A DNA stretch of 19,662 bases from Chryseobacterium indologenes (GTDB lineage: Bacteria; Bacteroidota; Bacteroidia; Flavobacteriales; Weeksellaceae): positions 1 through 19,662 of the forward strand of contig DJTE01000019.1 in NCBI GenBank assembly GCA_002439165.1, in the 5' to 3' direction. The number at the start of each line of letters is the position of its first letter. The stretch's first letter is position 1. Positions 7,833-15,368 of the stretch are shown piece after piece. The position numbers and the translations under genes were made by a program. Below the pieces are notes generated by a model. That model had not been told where the DNA came from. It did no database searches and saw nothing but the letters and a program-made list of their open reading frames with translations.

Positions 7833-8085
7833 ATTTCTGCTTTCCTTAAAAACCATCCGTCAAAATTATAAAAATAATTTAATTTTTAAATTAAACTTGC
7901 ATTAAAAATAGATTAAACTGCTCTTATCAATCAGTATAGAAAATATATTTTTTGTTACACCATAGCAGGATTAAATAATTCATCCCGGGTTAATACACTG
8001 ATTGAAAAGCCTTTGAAAAGGTAAAGATTTTATTTATCACCATAAGGCATGGAGAATAAGATAAGCAAAGGCATATACAAAAGAT
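7833..8085. other. Upstream region of the metal cassette
   Basis: No gene. It carries the promoter-like site of the small His/Cys gene and an imperfect direct repeat at about 8042-8090, in which AAGGCAT and AGATAA each occur twice about 27 bp apart. The rest is AT-rich with no coding signal. With the hairpin element at 8086-8157, it makes up a gene-free gap of over 300 bp. Confidence 0.5.
7861..7895 (-). promoter_or_regulatory. Promoter-like site with AT-only dyad for the metal cassette
   Basis: The minus strand reads TAATTTTG at 7868-7861, a full match to TAnnTTTG. Directly upstream, TTTAATTT (7878-7885) and AAATTAAA (7888-7895) form a perfect AT-only dyad covering the spacer between -7 and -33. 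Such a position suits a Fur/Zur-type repressor, but no known operator is matched. Confidence 0.45.
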
Positions 8086-8157
8086 AAATGAGAGCGTAAA
8101 CTCAGCAAAGTCATACAGGTTCTGTAAAACTCTGATGTGTGTACGCCCTCATTTTTT
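8086..8157. ncRNA. Long bulged hairpin: 3' element of the ABC-F transcript or a small RNA
   Basis: AAATGAGAGCGTA (8086-8098) pairs with TACGCCCTCATTT (8142-8154). Inside are TCAG/CTGA (8102-8105 with 8132-8135), AGT/ACT (8109-8111 with 8129-8131) and TACAG/CTGTA (8114-8118 with 8122-8126) capped by a 3-nt loop. The only outer mismatch, A8093 with C8147, becomes a G·U wobble on the minus strand, favouring a minus-strand RNA: the ABC-F 3' end, whose stop is about 40 bp before. The better T-run (8152-8157) is however on the plus strand. It may act as a bidirectional terminator, or be a separate RNA. Confidence 0.45.
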
Positions 8158-8194
8158 ATTTTGAAAAGTTTTCCGGCTCTTCCCGATTATAAAA

Positions 8195-10126
8195 TCAATC
8201 CAGCTGAGAACCCAAATATTCCCATTCCTGTAAAGCCAGTTCCAGCTCTTCTTTTGTTTTATTATATTTTTCCAGTGTTTCGTCCGAAGGATTTTCCCGG
8301 GCAAAAGAAGCTTCCATTTTTTCAATTTCGGTTTCCAGTTCTGAAATTTTTTCTTCTACTTTTTTCAGCTTGTTCTGGATATTCTTCTGCTCTTTGCTTA
8401 CGATAACTGCTGACTGACTGTTGGAAACAACCGGTTTTTCTTCTGCTTTTTTAGCTTCCGGCTTTACTTCTTCACTGTGAAGTTTTGCCTTCTCTGCAGA
8501 AATCTCCCTGATGCTCTCCTTCTGTCTGTATTCAAGGTATTCGTCGATATTTCCTAAGAATTCTTTCATTTTCCCGTCACGGAATTCGAAGATCTTGTCA
8601 CACAGCCCCTGCAGGAATTCCCTGTCGTGCGAGATCACGATCAGTGTTCCTTCAAATTTCTGAAGTGCCAGTTTAATGATCTCTTTAGACTGAATATCAA
8701 GGTGGTTGGTAGGTTCGTCCATAATCAGGGTATTGAAAGGACGTAAAAGCAGTTTACAAAGGGCCAGACGGTTTCTCTCCCCTCCGGAAAGCACTTTGGT
8801 CTTTTTCGTTACGGCTTCTCCCTGGAAAAGGAAAGATCCTAAAAGGTCTCTTACTCTCGGTCTGGTCTCTTCTGTTGCCGCATCTTCCGCCTCTTCTAAA
8901 ACGGTTTTATTCGGGGTAAGAACTTCTTCCTGATTCTGCGCAAAGTAACCGATGTTTACATTATGTCCTAAATTCCAGGTTCCTGAATAATCTTTGATAT
9001 CTCCGGCCAGAATTTTGGCCAGGGTTGTTTTTCCCTGTCCGTTTTGTCCCAAAAGAGCGATTCTGTCTCCTCTCTGCACGAAAAAGTCTACATCATCAAA
9101 AACAGTTTTGTTTCCGTAGGATTTTCCGAGATTTTCGGCTTCGAATATAACTTTCCCCGGAACTACCGACTGTACGAAACGGATATTGAATTTGGAAACG
9201 TCTTCATTATCCACTTCAATACGCTCTATTTTGTCCAGCTTTTTGATAAGGGACTGGGCAAATGATGCTTTGGTAGCACTTGCGCGGAACTTGTTGATGT
9301 TATCTTCCATCTGCTTGATCTCCGCATCCTGGTTCTTTTTAGCCTGAATCAGTTTTTCGCGGCGTTCTTCACGCATCACAAGATATTTGGAATAGTTGGC
9401 TTTATAATCGTCAACTTTTTTATTATTGATATCGAATGTCCTGTTGCACACGGCAGTCATAAACTGTTTATCGTGGCTAACGAGAACGATTGCTCCCGGA
9501 TAGTCTTTCAGGAAGTTCTCCAGCCAGATAATGGATTCCATATCCAGGTGGTTGGTAGGCTCATCGAGAAGCATGATGTCATTTTTCTGAAGCAGCAGTT
9601 TGGCCAGTTCAATTCTCATTCTCCACCCTCCTGAAAATTCATCGGTAATTTTCTGAAAATCATCTGCTTTGAATCCTAAACCGAACAATACTTTTTCCAT
9701 ATCTCCTTCCAGGTTGTAGGCATCATGATTCATCAGCAGGTCGTTCAGCTCGGTCATTTTATTGATCAGATCCGTGTAAGAATCACTTTCATAATCAGTT
9801 CTCACCGTCATCTGATGATTGACCTCTTCAAGCTCCTCTTTCCAGGCATTGATCTGCTCGAAAGCCTGCATGGTTTCGTTCCATACTGTTCTTCCTTTCA
9901 CAAAATCCAGATCCTGTTTCAGGAAGCCTATGGTAACATTTCCTTCCGGAACTACATTTCCTTCGTAAAAATTGATTTCTCCGGAAAGCATTTTAAGCAG
10001 CGTGGATTTTCCCGCTCCGTTCTTTCCAACCAATCCCACTTTATCATCTTTTTTGATGGTAAAATTGACATTTTGAAACAGATAATTTCCTGAATGATGT
10101 AATCCTAAACCTTGAACCGAAAGCAT
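8195..10126 (-). CDS. ABC-F family ATPase (YheS/Uup-like, translation factor type)
   Basis: Predicted 643 residues, no membrane segments. It has two ABC domains. Domain 1: Walker A GKNGAGKST (34-42), signature FSGGWRMR (164-171), Walker B LLDEPTNH (186-193), switch SHD (218-220). Domain 2: Walker A GQNGQGKTT (360-368), signature LSGGER (446-451), Walker B MDEPTNH (469-475), SHD (499-501). Both sites look intact. A charged linker at about 245-305 is the position of the tRNA-contacting arm of ABC-F proteins. The C terminus (about 575-643) is a coiled coil, as in Uup and YheS. Family members bind the ribosomal E site and relieve stalling or give antibiotic resistance; the exact subfamily is not clear. 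The FSGGW type signature 1 is closer to YheS/ABCF3 than to EttA. It has its own upstream -7 box. Confidence 0.93.
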   Translation of the reverse strand: MLSVQGLGLHHSGNYLFQNVNFTIKKDDKVGLVGKNGAGKSTLLKMLSGEINFYEGNVVPEGNVTIGFLKQDLDFVKGRTVWNETMQAFEQINAWKEELEEVNHQMTVRTDYESDSYTDLINKMTELNDLLMNHDAYNLEGDMEKVLFGLGFKADDFQKITDEFSGGWRMRIELAKLLLQKNDIMLLDEPTNHLDMESIIWLENFLKDYPGAIVLVSHDKQFMTAVCNRTFDINNKKVDDYKANYSKYLVMREERREKLIQAKKNQDAEIKQMEDNINKFRASATKASFAQSLIKKLDKIERIEVDNEDVSKFNIRFVQSVVPGKVIFEAENLGKSYGNKTVFDDVDFFVQRGDRIALLGQNGQGKTTLAKILAGDIKDYSGTWNLGHNVNIGYFAQNQEEVLTPNKTVLEEAEDAATEETRPRVRDLLGSFLFQGEAVTKKTKVLSGGERNRLALCKLLLRPFNTLIMDEPTNHLDIQSKEIIKLALQKFEGTLIVISHDREFLQGLCDKIFEFRDGKMKEFLGNIDEYLEYRQKESIREISAEKAKLHSEEVKPEAKKAEEKPVVSNSQSAVIVSKEQKNIQNKLKKVEEKISELETEIEKMEASFARENPSDETLEKYNKTKEELELALQEWEYLGSQLD

Positions 10127-10333
10127 TTCTTTTAATTAATAATTAGTAATAAATAATGAATTTTCGGGTGCAAAAGTACGGAAAAAGAAATGAATAGGCC
10201 AGAAATAAAAATGCAGGAAGACAGAGGGAGACGGAAGAAGGAGGCAGAAAGTTCTTTTCAGTGACAGATACTGAAAGCCCATGCAGGATCAGGAATCCTG
10301 CGGAGCAGCATCTGTTCATCATAAAATTCATTT
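10127..10333. other. Intergenic region between the DUF2235-like gene and the ABC-F gene
   Basis: It contains the ABC-F promoter-like site and a perfect 7-bp hairpin (GCAGGAT 10283-10289, ATCCTGC 10295-10301). The hairpin lies about 30 bp after the DUF2235-like stop but has no T-run. The 62-codon minus-strand frame through this region looks non-coding. Confidence 0.5.
10171..10178 (-). promoter_or_regulatory. Putative -7 box of the ABC-F promoter
   Basis: The minus strand reads TACTTTTGCA, matching TAnnTTTG fully, 45 bp before the ABC-F start. No clear TTTG is found at the expected -33 spacing. Confidence 0.5.
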
Positions 10334-11707
10334 TTAATAACTGTCCTCTTCCAGTCTTCTGTTTTCTCTCTCTGTATGATCGGTCTTCAGCGTAATGGTA
10401 CGGCTCCAGATATCGTTGTTGGGAATATTGGCTCCGTAGAGAAAATCGGGGATAAAGCTGTCTTCGGGAAGGTGAAGCTCGGTAAGAATCTTTGTATCTT
10501 TTTCATAATCCAGAGAACTGCTGCCGGGTACGTTGAGCCCGTTATTAATGAGTTCTGCACGAATATCTTCCGCGGATCTTTGTAACACTTCACCGCTGTA
10601 CAGTCCGAAATTGGCTGAAATATGGGTATATTCCGCAAAACGGCTATAATCATATACAGGTTTAAGCTCCGGCTGCATATTTTTTATATAGGCTGTCATT
10701 CGGTTATAAAAACCGGCAAGAAAGGGGTGTTTTTCTTCATCGGTTTCCCAATCATATTTTTTAAGATCTGAACTGAAGATCTCCGGTACTGCCCTGTTGG
10801 TTTCTTCCAGCATTAATTTTCCATATATTTTCGAAAGGCCGTTATAGACTTTCTCTCGGGAAACGTAAGCCTGTGCAAGAACGGCTCCTTTTTCGATCCG
10901 GAATCCTGAAAGCAGCGAATCCCATATTTTATTTCCTTCTCCGTCCGTTTTTGCATTCCGAATATCTGATACGTAATTTTCCAGATCGCCGGTATTGAGA
11001 AAGTCCGTAGAAATATAGACGGACTCAGGACCTTCCAGATATCCTCCTCCCACATCTGCGTGAGCTCCGGGAACAAATATTTCTTTCCATACGGAGTTCC
11101 ATGTTTCAGTTTTTGTATCCTGCATTCTTCCGGAAGTCTCAAAAAAACCGGTAAGCGGAAAAAAGTACCTGCATTCATTCACGGCACACAGGTGAAGAGC
11201 GTTCTCTGTTTCTTCGGGTAAACGGGTGTTGTATGTATTGAAAGGTTTGGATTCTACGGTATCAAAAACACCCAGGAATTTTATTTTCACAGATCCAGAA
11301 GGATACTGCTGCAGAATCCGGTGAGTGAAATGTCTGGCCAGCATACTTCCTCTACCGAAACCGTAGATATAAAAATGATATATTTTATTGGTATTGATGC
11401 TCTGTTCTGCAAAATCAAAGGCTTTCTGAAGTTTGTCATCTGAAGAGTATCCGCTCTCTCCGGGAGGATTGCTGCAGGTAGCCATTGCAAAATTACGGTC
11501 TTCCCCGCCGTTTAATGTTCCTATTCCTTCAATGTATAATTTGCAGTTTCCGTTAAATAAGCTGAAAAGTCTGTAAATATTGGTTACTTCCCCCTGGTAG
11601 CTTTCATTATTCTTCTCCGGCATATGTACCGAAGTGGCATTGAATCCGTTGTTTCCTGTTCCGTCAAAAAAAATTCCGACTGATATTATTCCATCGTTGT
11701 TCATCAT
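10334..11707 (-). CDS. DUF2235/Tle1-like alpha/beta hydrolase with Ser-to-Gly at the nucleophile
   Basis: Predicted 457 residues, no signal peptide or membrane segment. The N terminus has the family hallmark FFDGTGNN (13-20). Then comes the nucleophile elbow, which in DUF2235/Tle1 phospholipases is GFSRG but here reads G116-F-G118-R-G-S121, so the catalytic Ser is Gly. The codon is GGT, one base from AGT. The other two triad candidates are present: Asp149 in LGVFDT and His216 in PGAHADVGGGY. The remaining 230 residues have no recognisable motif. Tle1 enzymes are type VI secretion lipase effectors in other bacteria, but no vgrG, PAAR or immunity gene lies nearby. It may be a catalytically dead relative, use Ser121, or be a recent point mutant. 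The reading frame is otherwise intact. Confidence 0.8.
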   Translation of the reverse strand: MMNNDGIISVGIFFDGTGNNGFNATSVHMPEKNNESYQGEVTNIYRLFSLFNGNCKLYIEGIGTLNGGEDRNFAMATCSNPPGESGYSSDDKLQKAFDFAEQSINTNKIYHFYIYGFGRGSMLARHFTHRILQQYPSGSVKIKFLGVFDTVESKPFNTYNTRLPEETENALHLCAVNECRYFFPLTGFFETSGRMQDTKTETWNSVWKEIFVPGAHADVGGGYLEGPESVYISTDFLNTGDLENYVSDIRNAKTDGEGNKIWDSLLSGFRIEKGAVLAQAYVSREKVYNGLSKIYGKLMLEETNRAVPEIFSSDLKKYDWETDEEKHPFLAGFYNRMTAYIKNMQPELKPVYDYSRFAEYTHISANFGLYSGEVLQRSAEDIRAELINNGLNVPGSSSLDYEKDTKILTELHLPEDSFIPDFLYGANIPNNDIWSRTITLKTDHTERENRRLEEDSY

Positions 11708-11843
11708 TGTGTTTCTCTGTTGTAATTGATTTTTACCGGTGTATCTTAATGGAGACTAACCATTTACATCCGGCACTAAACTAACAGCACCAAATTAACG
11801 AAAGACAGCAGAATCATACAAGCGTGAAAACACCAAATAAAAA
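11708..11843. other. Intergenic region upstream of the DUF2235-like gene
   Basis: No gene. The minus strand reads TTAATTTG at 11798-11791, one mismatch from the -7 consensus, about 84 bp before the DUF2235-like start. The low-numbered bases of the region would be the leader and the high-numbered end is the regulator's terminator. Confidence 0.35.
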
Positions 11844-11863
11844 ATTCCGTATTTCTACGGAAT
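11835..11863 (-). terminator. Intrinsic terminator after the response regulator
   Basis: ATTCCGTA (11844-11851) and TACGGAAT (11856-11863) form an 8-bp stem with a TTTC loop, beginning at the last base of the regulator stop codon. An A-rich run on the plus strand gives the T-run on the minus strand. It ends the four-gene signalling unit. Confidence 0.85.
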
Positions 11864-12540
11864 CATATTTTTTCAAGGGTATAAATATTATTGACGATGG
11901 CATAGATGACGATACCCACTGTATTTTTGGCCCCGATCTTCTCGAGGATCCTCTGTCTGTGGCTTTCTACCGTTCTGGGACTAATAAACAGTTTTTCGCC
12001 GATCTCATTATTGGTATATTCCTGGCAGATGAGTTTTACCACATCTTTTTCTCTTTCGGAGAGTTCATCCTCCATTTCGAAAAGAGATTTTTTCTTTGCA
12101 GAGCTGTTCATATAGGCAAACAGCATCTGATGATCTTCAGCAGTAAAGAAAACTCCGTTTTTATATACCATTGTAATGGCATCGATAAATGTTTTCCGGT
12201 CTGAATTTTTAGGAAGGAATGCGGAAACCCCCAGCTTCACCATATATCCTAAAATAGAGGTTTTATAATGAGAGGAAAGGATGATGATCTTCAGCTCGGG
12301 GTATTTTTCCTTTAAAATTTCTACCAGCTCAAAGCCGTTCATCGGCTGCATCTGCACGTCTACAAGGGCAATATCGGGGAAGTTTTCACTGGAAATATCT
12401 TCCAGTTTTTCAATAAAATCCGGGCCGTTATTGGAAGTCAGTGATACGGAGATGTTTTTTTCATTCGACAGCAGCATTTTTACTCCTTCCAGGATCAGCT
12501 GTTCGTCATCAATCAGTGCTATTTTGATTTGCGGGTTCAT
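11863..12540 (-). CDS. NarL/LuxR-family response regulator
   Basis: Predicted 225 residues. Receiver domain 1-120: acidic pocket D11-D12, phospho-acceptor D61 in ALVDVQM, S90 in ILSS, and K111 in FLPKN. The C-terminal LuxR-type helix-turn-helix (159-214) carries LSEREKDVVKLI, then NNEIGEKLFISPRTVESHRQRILEKIG. It is a DNA-binding transcription regulator, phosphorylated presumably by the kinase just upstream, whose gene it overlaps by 32 bp (translational coupling). Targets cannot be read here; the palindrome before the first gene of the operon is one candidate, although NarL-type sites are usually shorter. The last gene of the unit, directly followed by a terminator. Confidence 0.93.
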   Translation of the reverse strand: MNPQIKIALIDDEQLILEGVKMLLSNEKNISVSLTSNNGPDFIEKLEDISSENFPDIALVDVQMQPMNGFELVEILKEKYPELKIIILSSHYKTSILGYMVKLGVSAFLPKNSDRKTFIDAITMVYKNGVFFTAEDHQMLFAYMNSSAKKKSLFEMEDELSEREKDVVKLICQEYTNNEIGEKLFISPRTVESHRQRILEKIGAKNTVGIVIYAIVNNIYTLEKI

Positions 12541-13327
12541 GGTTTGTGGGAATTTTAATAATTAAACGGCTTCCTTTTTTCGGGGTACTTTTCCATTTAT
12601 GGACAGCATTCATTGATTTTACGCGGGATTCTATATTTTTGATTCCCATTCCTTTTTTTACCAGGTCATAATCAAACCCCTGCCCGTTATCTGATATAAC
12701 GACTGCCATATGCAGAGGATAGTCTTTGATATAAATCCAGAGGTCTGTTGCCTGGGAGTGCCTGATTACATTGGTTGTAAATTCCTGGATAATCCTGTAC
12801 AGCTGCACTTCTGTAAAGATATCTTTCTTCCTGTATCCGGGCATTACCTGCAGGGAAATATTCACTTTATGAGAAAGGTTGGCAATCAGCTCTTCCACAT
12901 ATAAAACCAATCCCACCGATTCAAGGTTTACCGGATATAATGAGTGTGAAATACTTCTTGCCGCATCAATCAGTGATGACATCTGGCCGTAAATATTTTT
13001 TTTAATCACTTCATCACCTTTGGTATCCAGGTTATTCAGCCATAATGACAAGATATTAAGTCTGTTTCCGATGTCATCATGAATCATTACAGCTATTCTT
13101 TTTCTTTCTTCTTCCTGGGCTTTAATGTTTTCGAGCACCAGACTTTTCTGGTGAAGGACCTCTGCTTCATGCTGGGCATTTTTTTCTTTGATAATCCGGC
13201 TGATGAAAGAGCGGTATGCCAGGAGTATAAAGGCTACTATAACTGTTATGGTAACAATTATAAGAACCAAAAGACTGATATTTAAAGTTACTTCTTTAAT
13301 TTGACAAATGTGTATATAAATGAACAA
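12509..13327 (-). CDS. Membrane-anchored sensor histidine kinase (HisKA_3 type)
   Basis: Predicted 272 residues. One transmembrane segment (about 15-38), a charged helix (45-75), then the HisKA_3 dimerisation box AVMIHDDIGNRL with phospho-acceptor His83. The ATPase domain has the N box (QEFTTNVIRHS, Asn186), G1 box DNGQGFD (213-219) and G2 GMGIKNI (226-232). There is almost no periplasmic region, so sensing probably comes from another protein, most simply the 7TM protein encoded upstream, whose 3' end it overlaps by 40 bp. It overlaps the response regulator by 32 bp at its other end. The kinase and regulator thus form a cognate pair. All catalytic residues look intact. Confidence 0.92.
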   Translation of the reverse strand: MFIYIHICQIKEVTLNISLLVLIIVTITVIVAFILLAYRSFISRIIKEKNAQHEAEVLHQKSLVLENIKAQEEERKRIAVMIHDDIGNRLNILSLWLNNLDTKGDEVIKKNIYGQMSSLIDAARSISHSLYPVNLESVGLVLYVEELIANLSHKVNISLQVMPGYRKKDIFTEVQLYRIIQEFTTNVIRHSQATDLWIYIKDYPLHMAVVISDNGQGFDYDLVKKGMGIKNIESRVKSMNAVHKWKSTPKKGSRLIIKIPTNHEPANQNSTD

Positions 13328-13911
13328 TATAGGATACTCAGCAGAATATTATTAATGCTCAGCATAAAATAAAAATCATCATCAGAAAGATGGGCAAGCT
13401 GATGCTGAATAATAAAAAAAAATACCGAAACGGAATAATAGAAGAAAATGCTGGCATCTACCAAAAGAAAGCGGTTCTGCAAAGAAACTCCTCTGATCTC
13501 CCGGATCAGAATAAAACCTGAAAGACAGACAATGATGATATTAGAAACCACTTTTCCAATATCGCTGTTGGAAGGATAATCAAAAATATATTTTGCAGCC
13601 ATAAAACCAATGGCCAGTAATCCTGATAATCCGACAAAATACCTGGATACATCCAGTTTCCTGATGAAGAGGGTGCTCAGCAGAAAGAATTCTCCTGCAA
13701 TATAAAACGGATAAATGAATGACGTATCATTCATTTTAAACACATAAGGCAGGATCAGGTTCAGCAGTTCAATAGAAAAAAGAAAAGCAATACAATGAAA
13801 ATACTGCTTTTCTTTATGACTGAGTATACGGTATCTGGCTGCTCCCAAAATGATCACACAAAGAAGCAGTCCATAATTCAGGAATAAAATTGCTTTAAAA
13901 AAATCTGTCAT
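13288..13911 (-). CDS. Seven-transmembrane protein, putative signal input for the kinase
   Basis: Predicted 207 residues and almost entirely membrane. Seven hydrophobic segments lie near 5-25, 37-56, 65-84, 89-110, 117-137, 148-168 and 182-203, joined by short loops with Arg/Lys on the likely cytoplasmic side. No family is recognised. The 40-bp overlap with the histidine kinase gene, which itself lacks a sensor domain, suggests it is the sensor or a membrane scaffold for the kinase. It starts 19 bp after the stop of the preceding gene. It could also be a transporter-like protein; no conserved polar motif was seen to decide. Confidence 0.8.
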   Translation of the reverse strand: MTDFFKAILFLNYGLLLCVIILGAARYRILSHKEKQYFHCIAFLFSIELLNLILPYVFKMNDTSFIYPFYIAGEFFLLSTLFIRKLDVSRYFVGLSGLLAIGFMAAKYIFDYPSNSDIGKVVSNIIIVCLSGFILIREIRGVSLQNRFLLVDASIFFYYSVSVFFFIIQHQLAHLSDDDFYFMLSINNILLSILYCSFIYTFVKLKK

Positions 13912-13930
13912 TCCTTTTCCGTCCAGATAT

Positions 13931-14668
13931 TTAAGATCCTATCTCCGGAATACGACATACCGGCGGACATGGTTTTGCCCAGTCGTATGTATTGGAGATT
14001 ACTGTTGTTGTTCCTCCGTTCTGCAGGAGCTCATGGAAAGAAATAAAAATCAGTGTTACCAGCATTCTCTGATAAACATCATTATACTTGAGTCCAAATG
14101 AACATACCATTTTGGTAACTTCAGGGATTGGATGGCAAAGATCTTCCATAGGAACGTAGAATCTTCTAAAGATTCTTGAACCTCCGAATTCCGAGCACTC
14201 GCGGTAAAACCATTCCATTCCTTCGTTTCTCCAGAGCTGAATAGCTTCCACGGCTTTATCCTGCTCAAAAACAGGAGCCTCCGATACCGGAAAATACATA
14301 TCCGAATTGCTTCCTATCTGCTGCAGATCATTGGAAAGCACTGCATTTTTTACGATCTTAAATTCTCTGGTTTCCTGCAGAACAAGATCATATTTCTGAG
14401 GTTCAAGAGTCGTATACTGATACTCTTCCACCTCTTTGTTCATTTGTCCCTTTTCATTTAAAGGAACAAAGATCAGGACGAGGTTTCCTTCCACTACCCC
14501 CACTTCTGCACAGACATCTGTGTAGGTGTTGTAGTCTCTGATCTTATCGATCTGATTTTTAGTAAGTTTAAAAGTGTAATTGGTGTGGATCCACTCGGCG
14601 ATGGAGTGATAATCAGAAATCCCGTTGCCCCATTGGGCAATTGCCAGGGCACATTCTTCTCTGTTCAT
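13931..14668 (-). CDS. Conserved-looking protein of unknown function, first gene of the signalling operon
   Basis: Predicted 245 residues from the ATG at 14668 (MNREECALAI). A longer frame starts at 14722, but its extra 18 codons read through a perfect palindrome, so they are probably not coding. I do not recognise the family. No signal peptide or membrane segment. Notable parts are an N-terminal region with two Trp (AQWGNG, AEWIHTNY), a helix-like segment LTKNQIDKIRDYN, an aromatic middle region around FYRECSEFGG, and a C-terminal DWAKPCPPVCRIPE in which two Cys frame two Pro. It is 19 bp upstream of the 7TM gene and probably cotranscribed with 7TM, kinase and regulator, which suggests a link to that pathway. 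Confidence 0.8.
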   Translation of the reverse strand: MNREECALAIAQWGNGISDYHSIAEWIHTNYTFKLTKNQIDKIRDYNTYTDVCAEVGVVEGNLVLIFVPLNEKGQMNKEVEEYQYTTLEPQKYDLVLQETREFKIVKNAVLSNDLQQIGSNSDMYFPVSEAPVFEQDKAVEAIQLWRNEGMEWFYRECSEFGGSRIFRRFYVPMEDLCHPIPEVTKMVCSFGLKYNDVYQRMLVTLIFISFHELLQNGGTTTVISNTYDWAKPCPPVCRIPEIGS

Positions 14669-14679
14669 AGTTGTGGCTT

Positions 14680-14711
14680 GTTTAGTTTGTATAAAAATAT
14701 ACAAACTAAAC
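14680..14711. promoter_or_regulatory. Perfect palindrome with 14-bp arms, candidate operator of the signalling operon
   Basis: GTTTAGTTTGTATA (14680-14693) and TATACAAACTAAAC (14698-14711) are exact inverted repeats around AAAA, ending 12 bp before the first gene of the unit. No T-run follows on the minus strand, so it is not the terminator of the DUF5715-like gene. An imperfect -7 box (TAATTTGC, about 14726-14719) lies just upstream, so a bound dimer would sit over the transcription start. Alternatively it forms a leader hairpin. Confidence 0.6.
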
Positions 14712-14747
14712 GTGCTGTGCAAATTATCACCTAAATTTGAATTTTAA

Positions 14748-15368
14748 TTAATAATTCCGGACTGTAATATGATAGCAGCTCTGCTGTTTTTCCTTGATAT
14801 AATAGATCCTGCCGGCATTTGCATAGTATTTCAGGACTTTTTCCAAAGCGGCTTCCATTTTAGGATTATACTTGAGTACGTTATTGAAACGGATGTAAGA
14901 AATGTCGAAAGAATTCCCGTAATTGTGCGAACTGATCCCTAGAGAGGCATTTGAATTCACTTTTCTCAGCCTGCACTGGTCTTCAAGGGTCCTTGTCATG
15001 GAAGAAACGGTAAAGGTATGTCCTTTGGTTTCTTTACTGAATCTGGAGGCAATTTTTTCCAGGGTTGTTTTGGCTTTGGGCAGCATAAATGCCCTGCTGT
15101 AATCCAGCTTCTGAATACGGTATCCTTTCCCTGTTTTTTTTACCGCATGGAATTTTCCGCTGCTGATGTACTTCTGTACGGTTTTAGAATCTTGAAGCAG
15201 TTTAACCCCAAAACTTTTTGAGGCATCCAGGTGAGGTTTATAAAGAGGAGTGGGTTCCACTTTTAAAACCTGTGAAAAATCATAACAGGGTAGATTCTTT
15301 TTGGTGCCCTGAGAATAATAAAGGCTGTACATGAAAGGCACGAAGACCACACAAAAAAACTTTCTCAT
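14748..15368 (-). CDS. DUF5715-like exported LAS-type peptidase (putative peptidoglycan carboxypeptidase)
   Basis: Predicted 206 residues. Signal peptide 1-20 (MRKFF, hydrophobic core). The C-terminal half has a metallopeptidase pattern: SSMTRTLEDQ (122-131), then SSH148-NYG-NSFD155-IS, and finally CYH200-IT. His148, Asp155 and His200 in this order match the zinc ligands of the LAS superfamily (VanY/DacB/MepA-like D-Ala-D-Ala peptidases), and the wording recalls DUF5715. It would act in the periplasm on peptidoglycan stem peptides; the substrate is not tested by sequence. Stops 79 bp before the next gene on the same strand, with the palindrome between them, so it is probably a separate unit. 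It is divergent from aqpZ. Confidence 0.82.
   Translation of the reverse strand: MRKFFCVVFVPFMYSLYYSQGTKKNLPCYDFSQVLKVEPTPLYKPHLDASKSFGVKLLQDSKTVQKYISSGKFHAVKKTGKGYRIQKLDYSRAFMLPKAKTTLEKIASRFSKETKGHTFTVSSMTRTLEDQCRLRKVNSNASLGISSHNYGNSFDISYIRFNNVLKYNPKMEAALEKVLKYYANAGRIYYIKEKQQSCYHITVRNY

Noticed and set aside
7833..7856. Longer start of the small His/Cys gene
   Set aside because: A perfect -7 box immediately upstream leaves no leader, and the shorter start still gives an intact signal segment.
10143..10331. 62-codon minus-strand frame before the ABC-F gene
   Set aside because: It reads through the ABC-F promoter-like site and a hairpin, has an odd composition and no recognisable motif, so it is probably chance.
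14669..14722. 18-residue N-terminal extension of the unknown protein at 13931-14668
   Set aside because: These codons lie across the perfect palindrome and its flank, and the internal ATG at 14668 gives a normal start.
14732..14739. Plus-strand TAAATTTG matching the -7 box
   Set aside because: It would drive antisense transcription into the DUF5715-like gene; no plus gene follows. AT-rich chance match.
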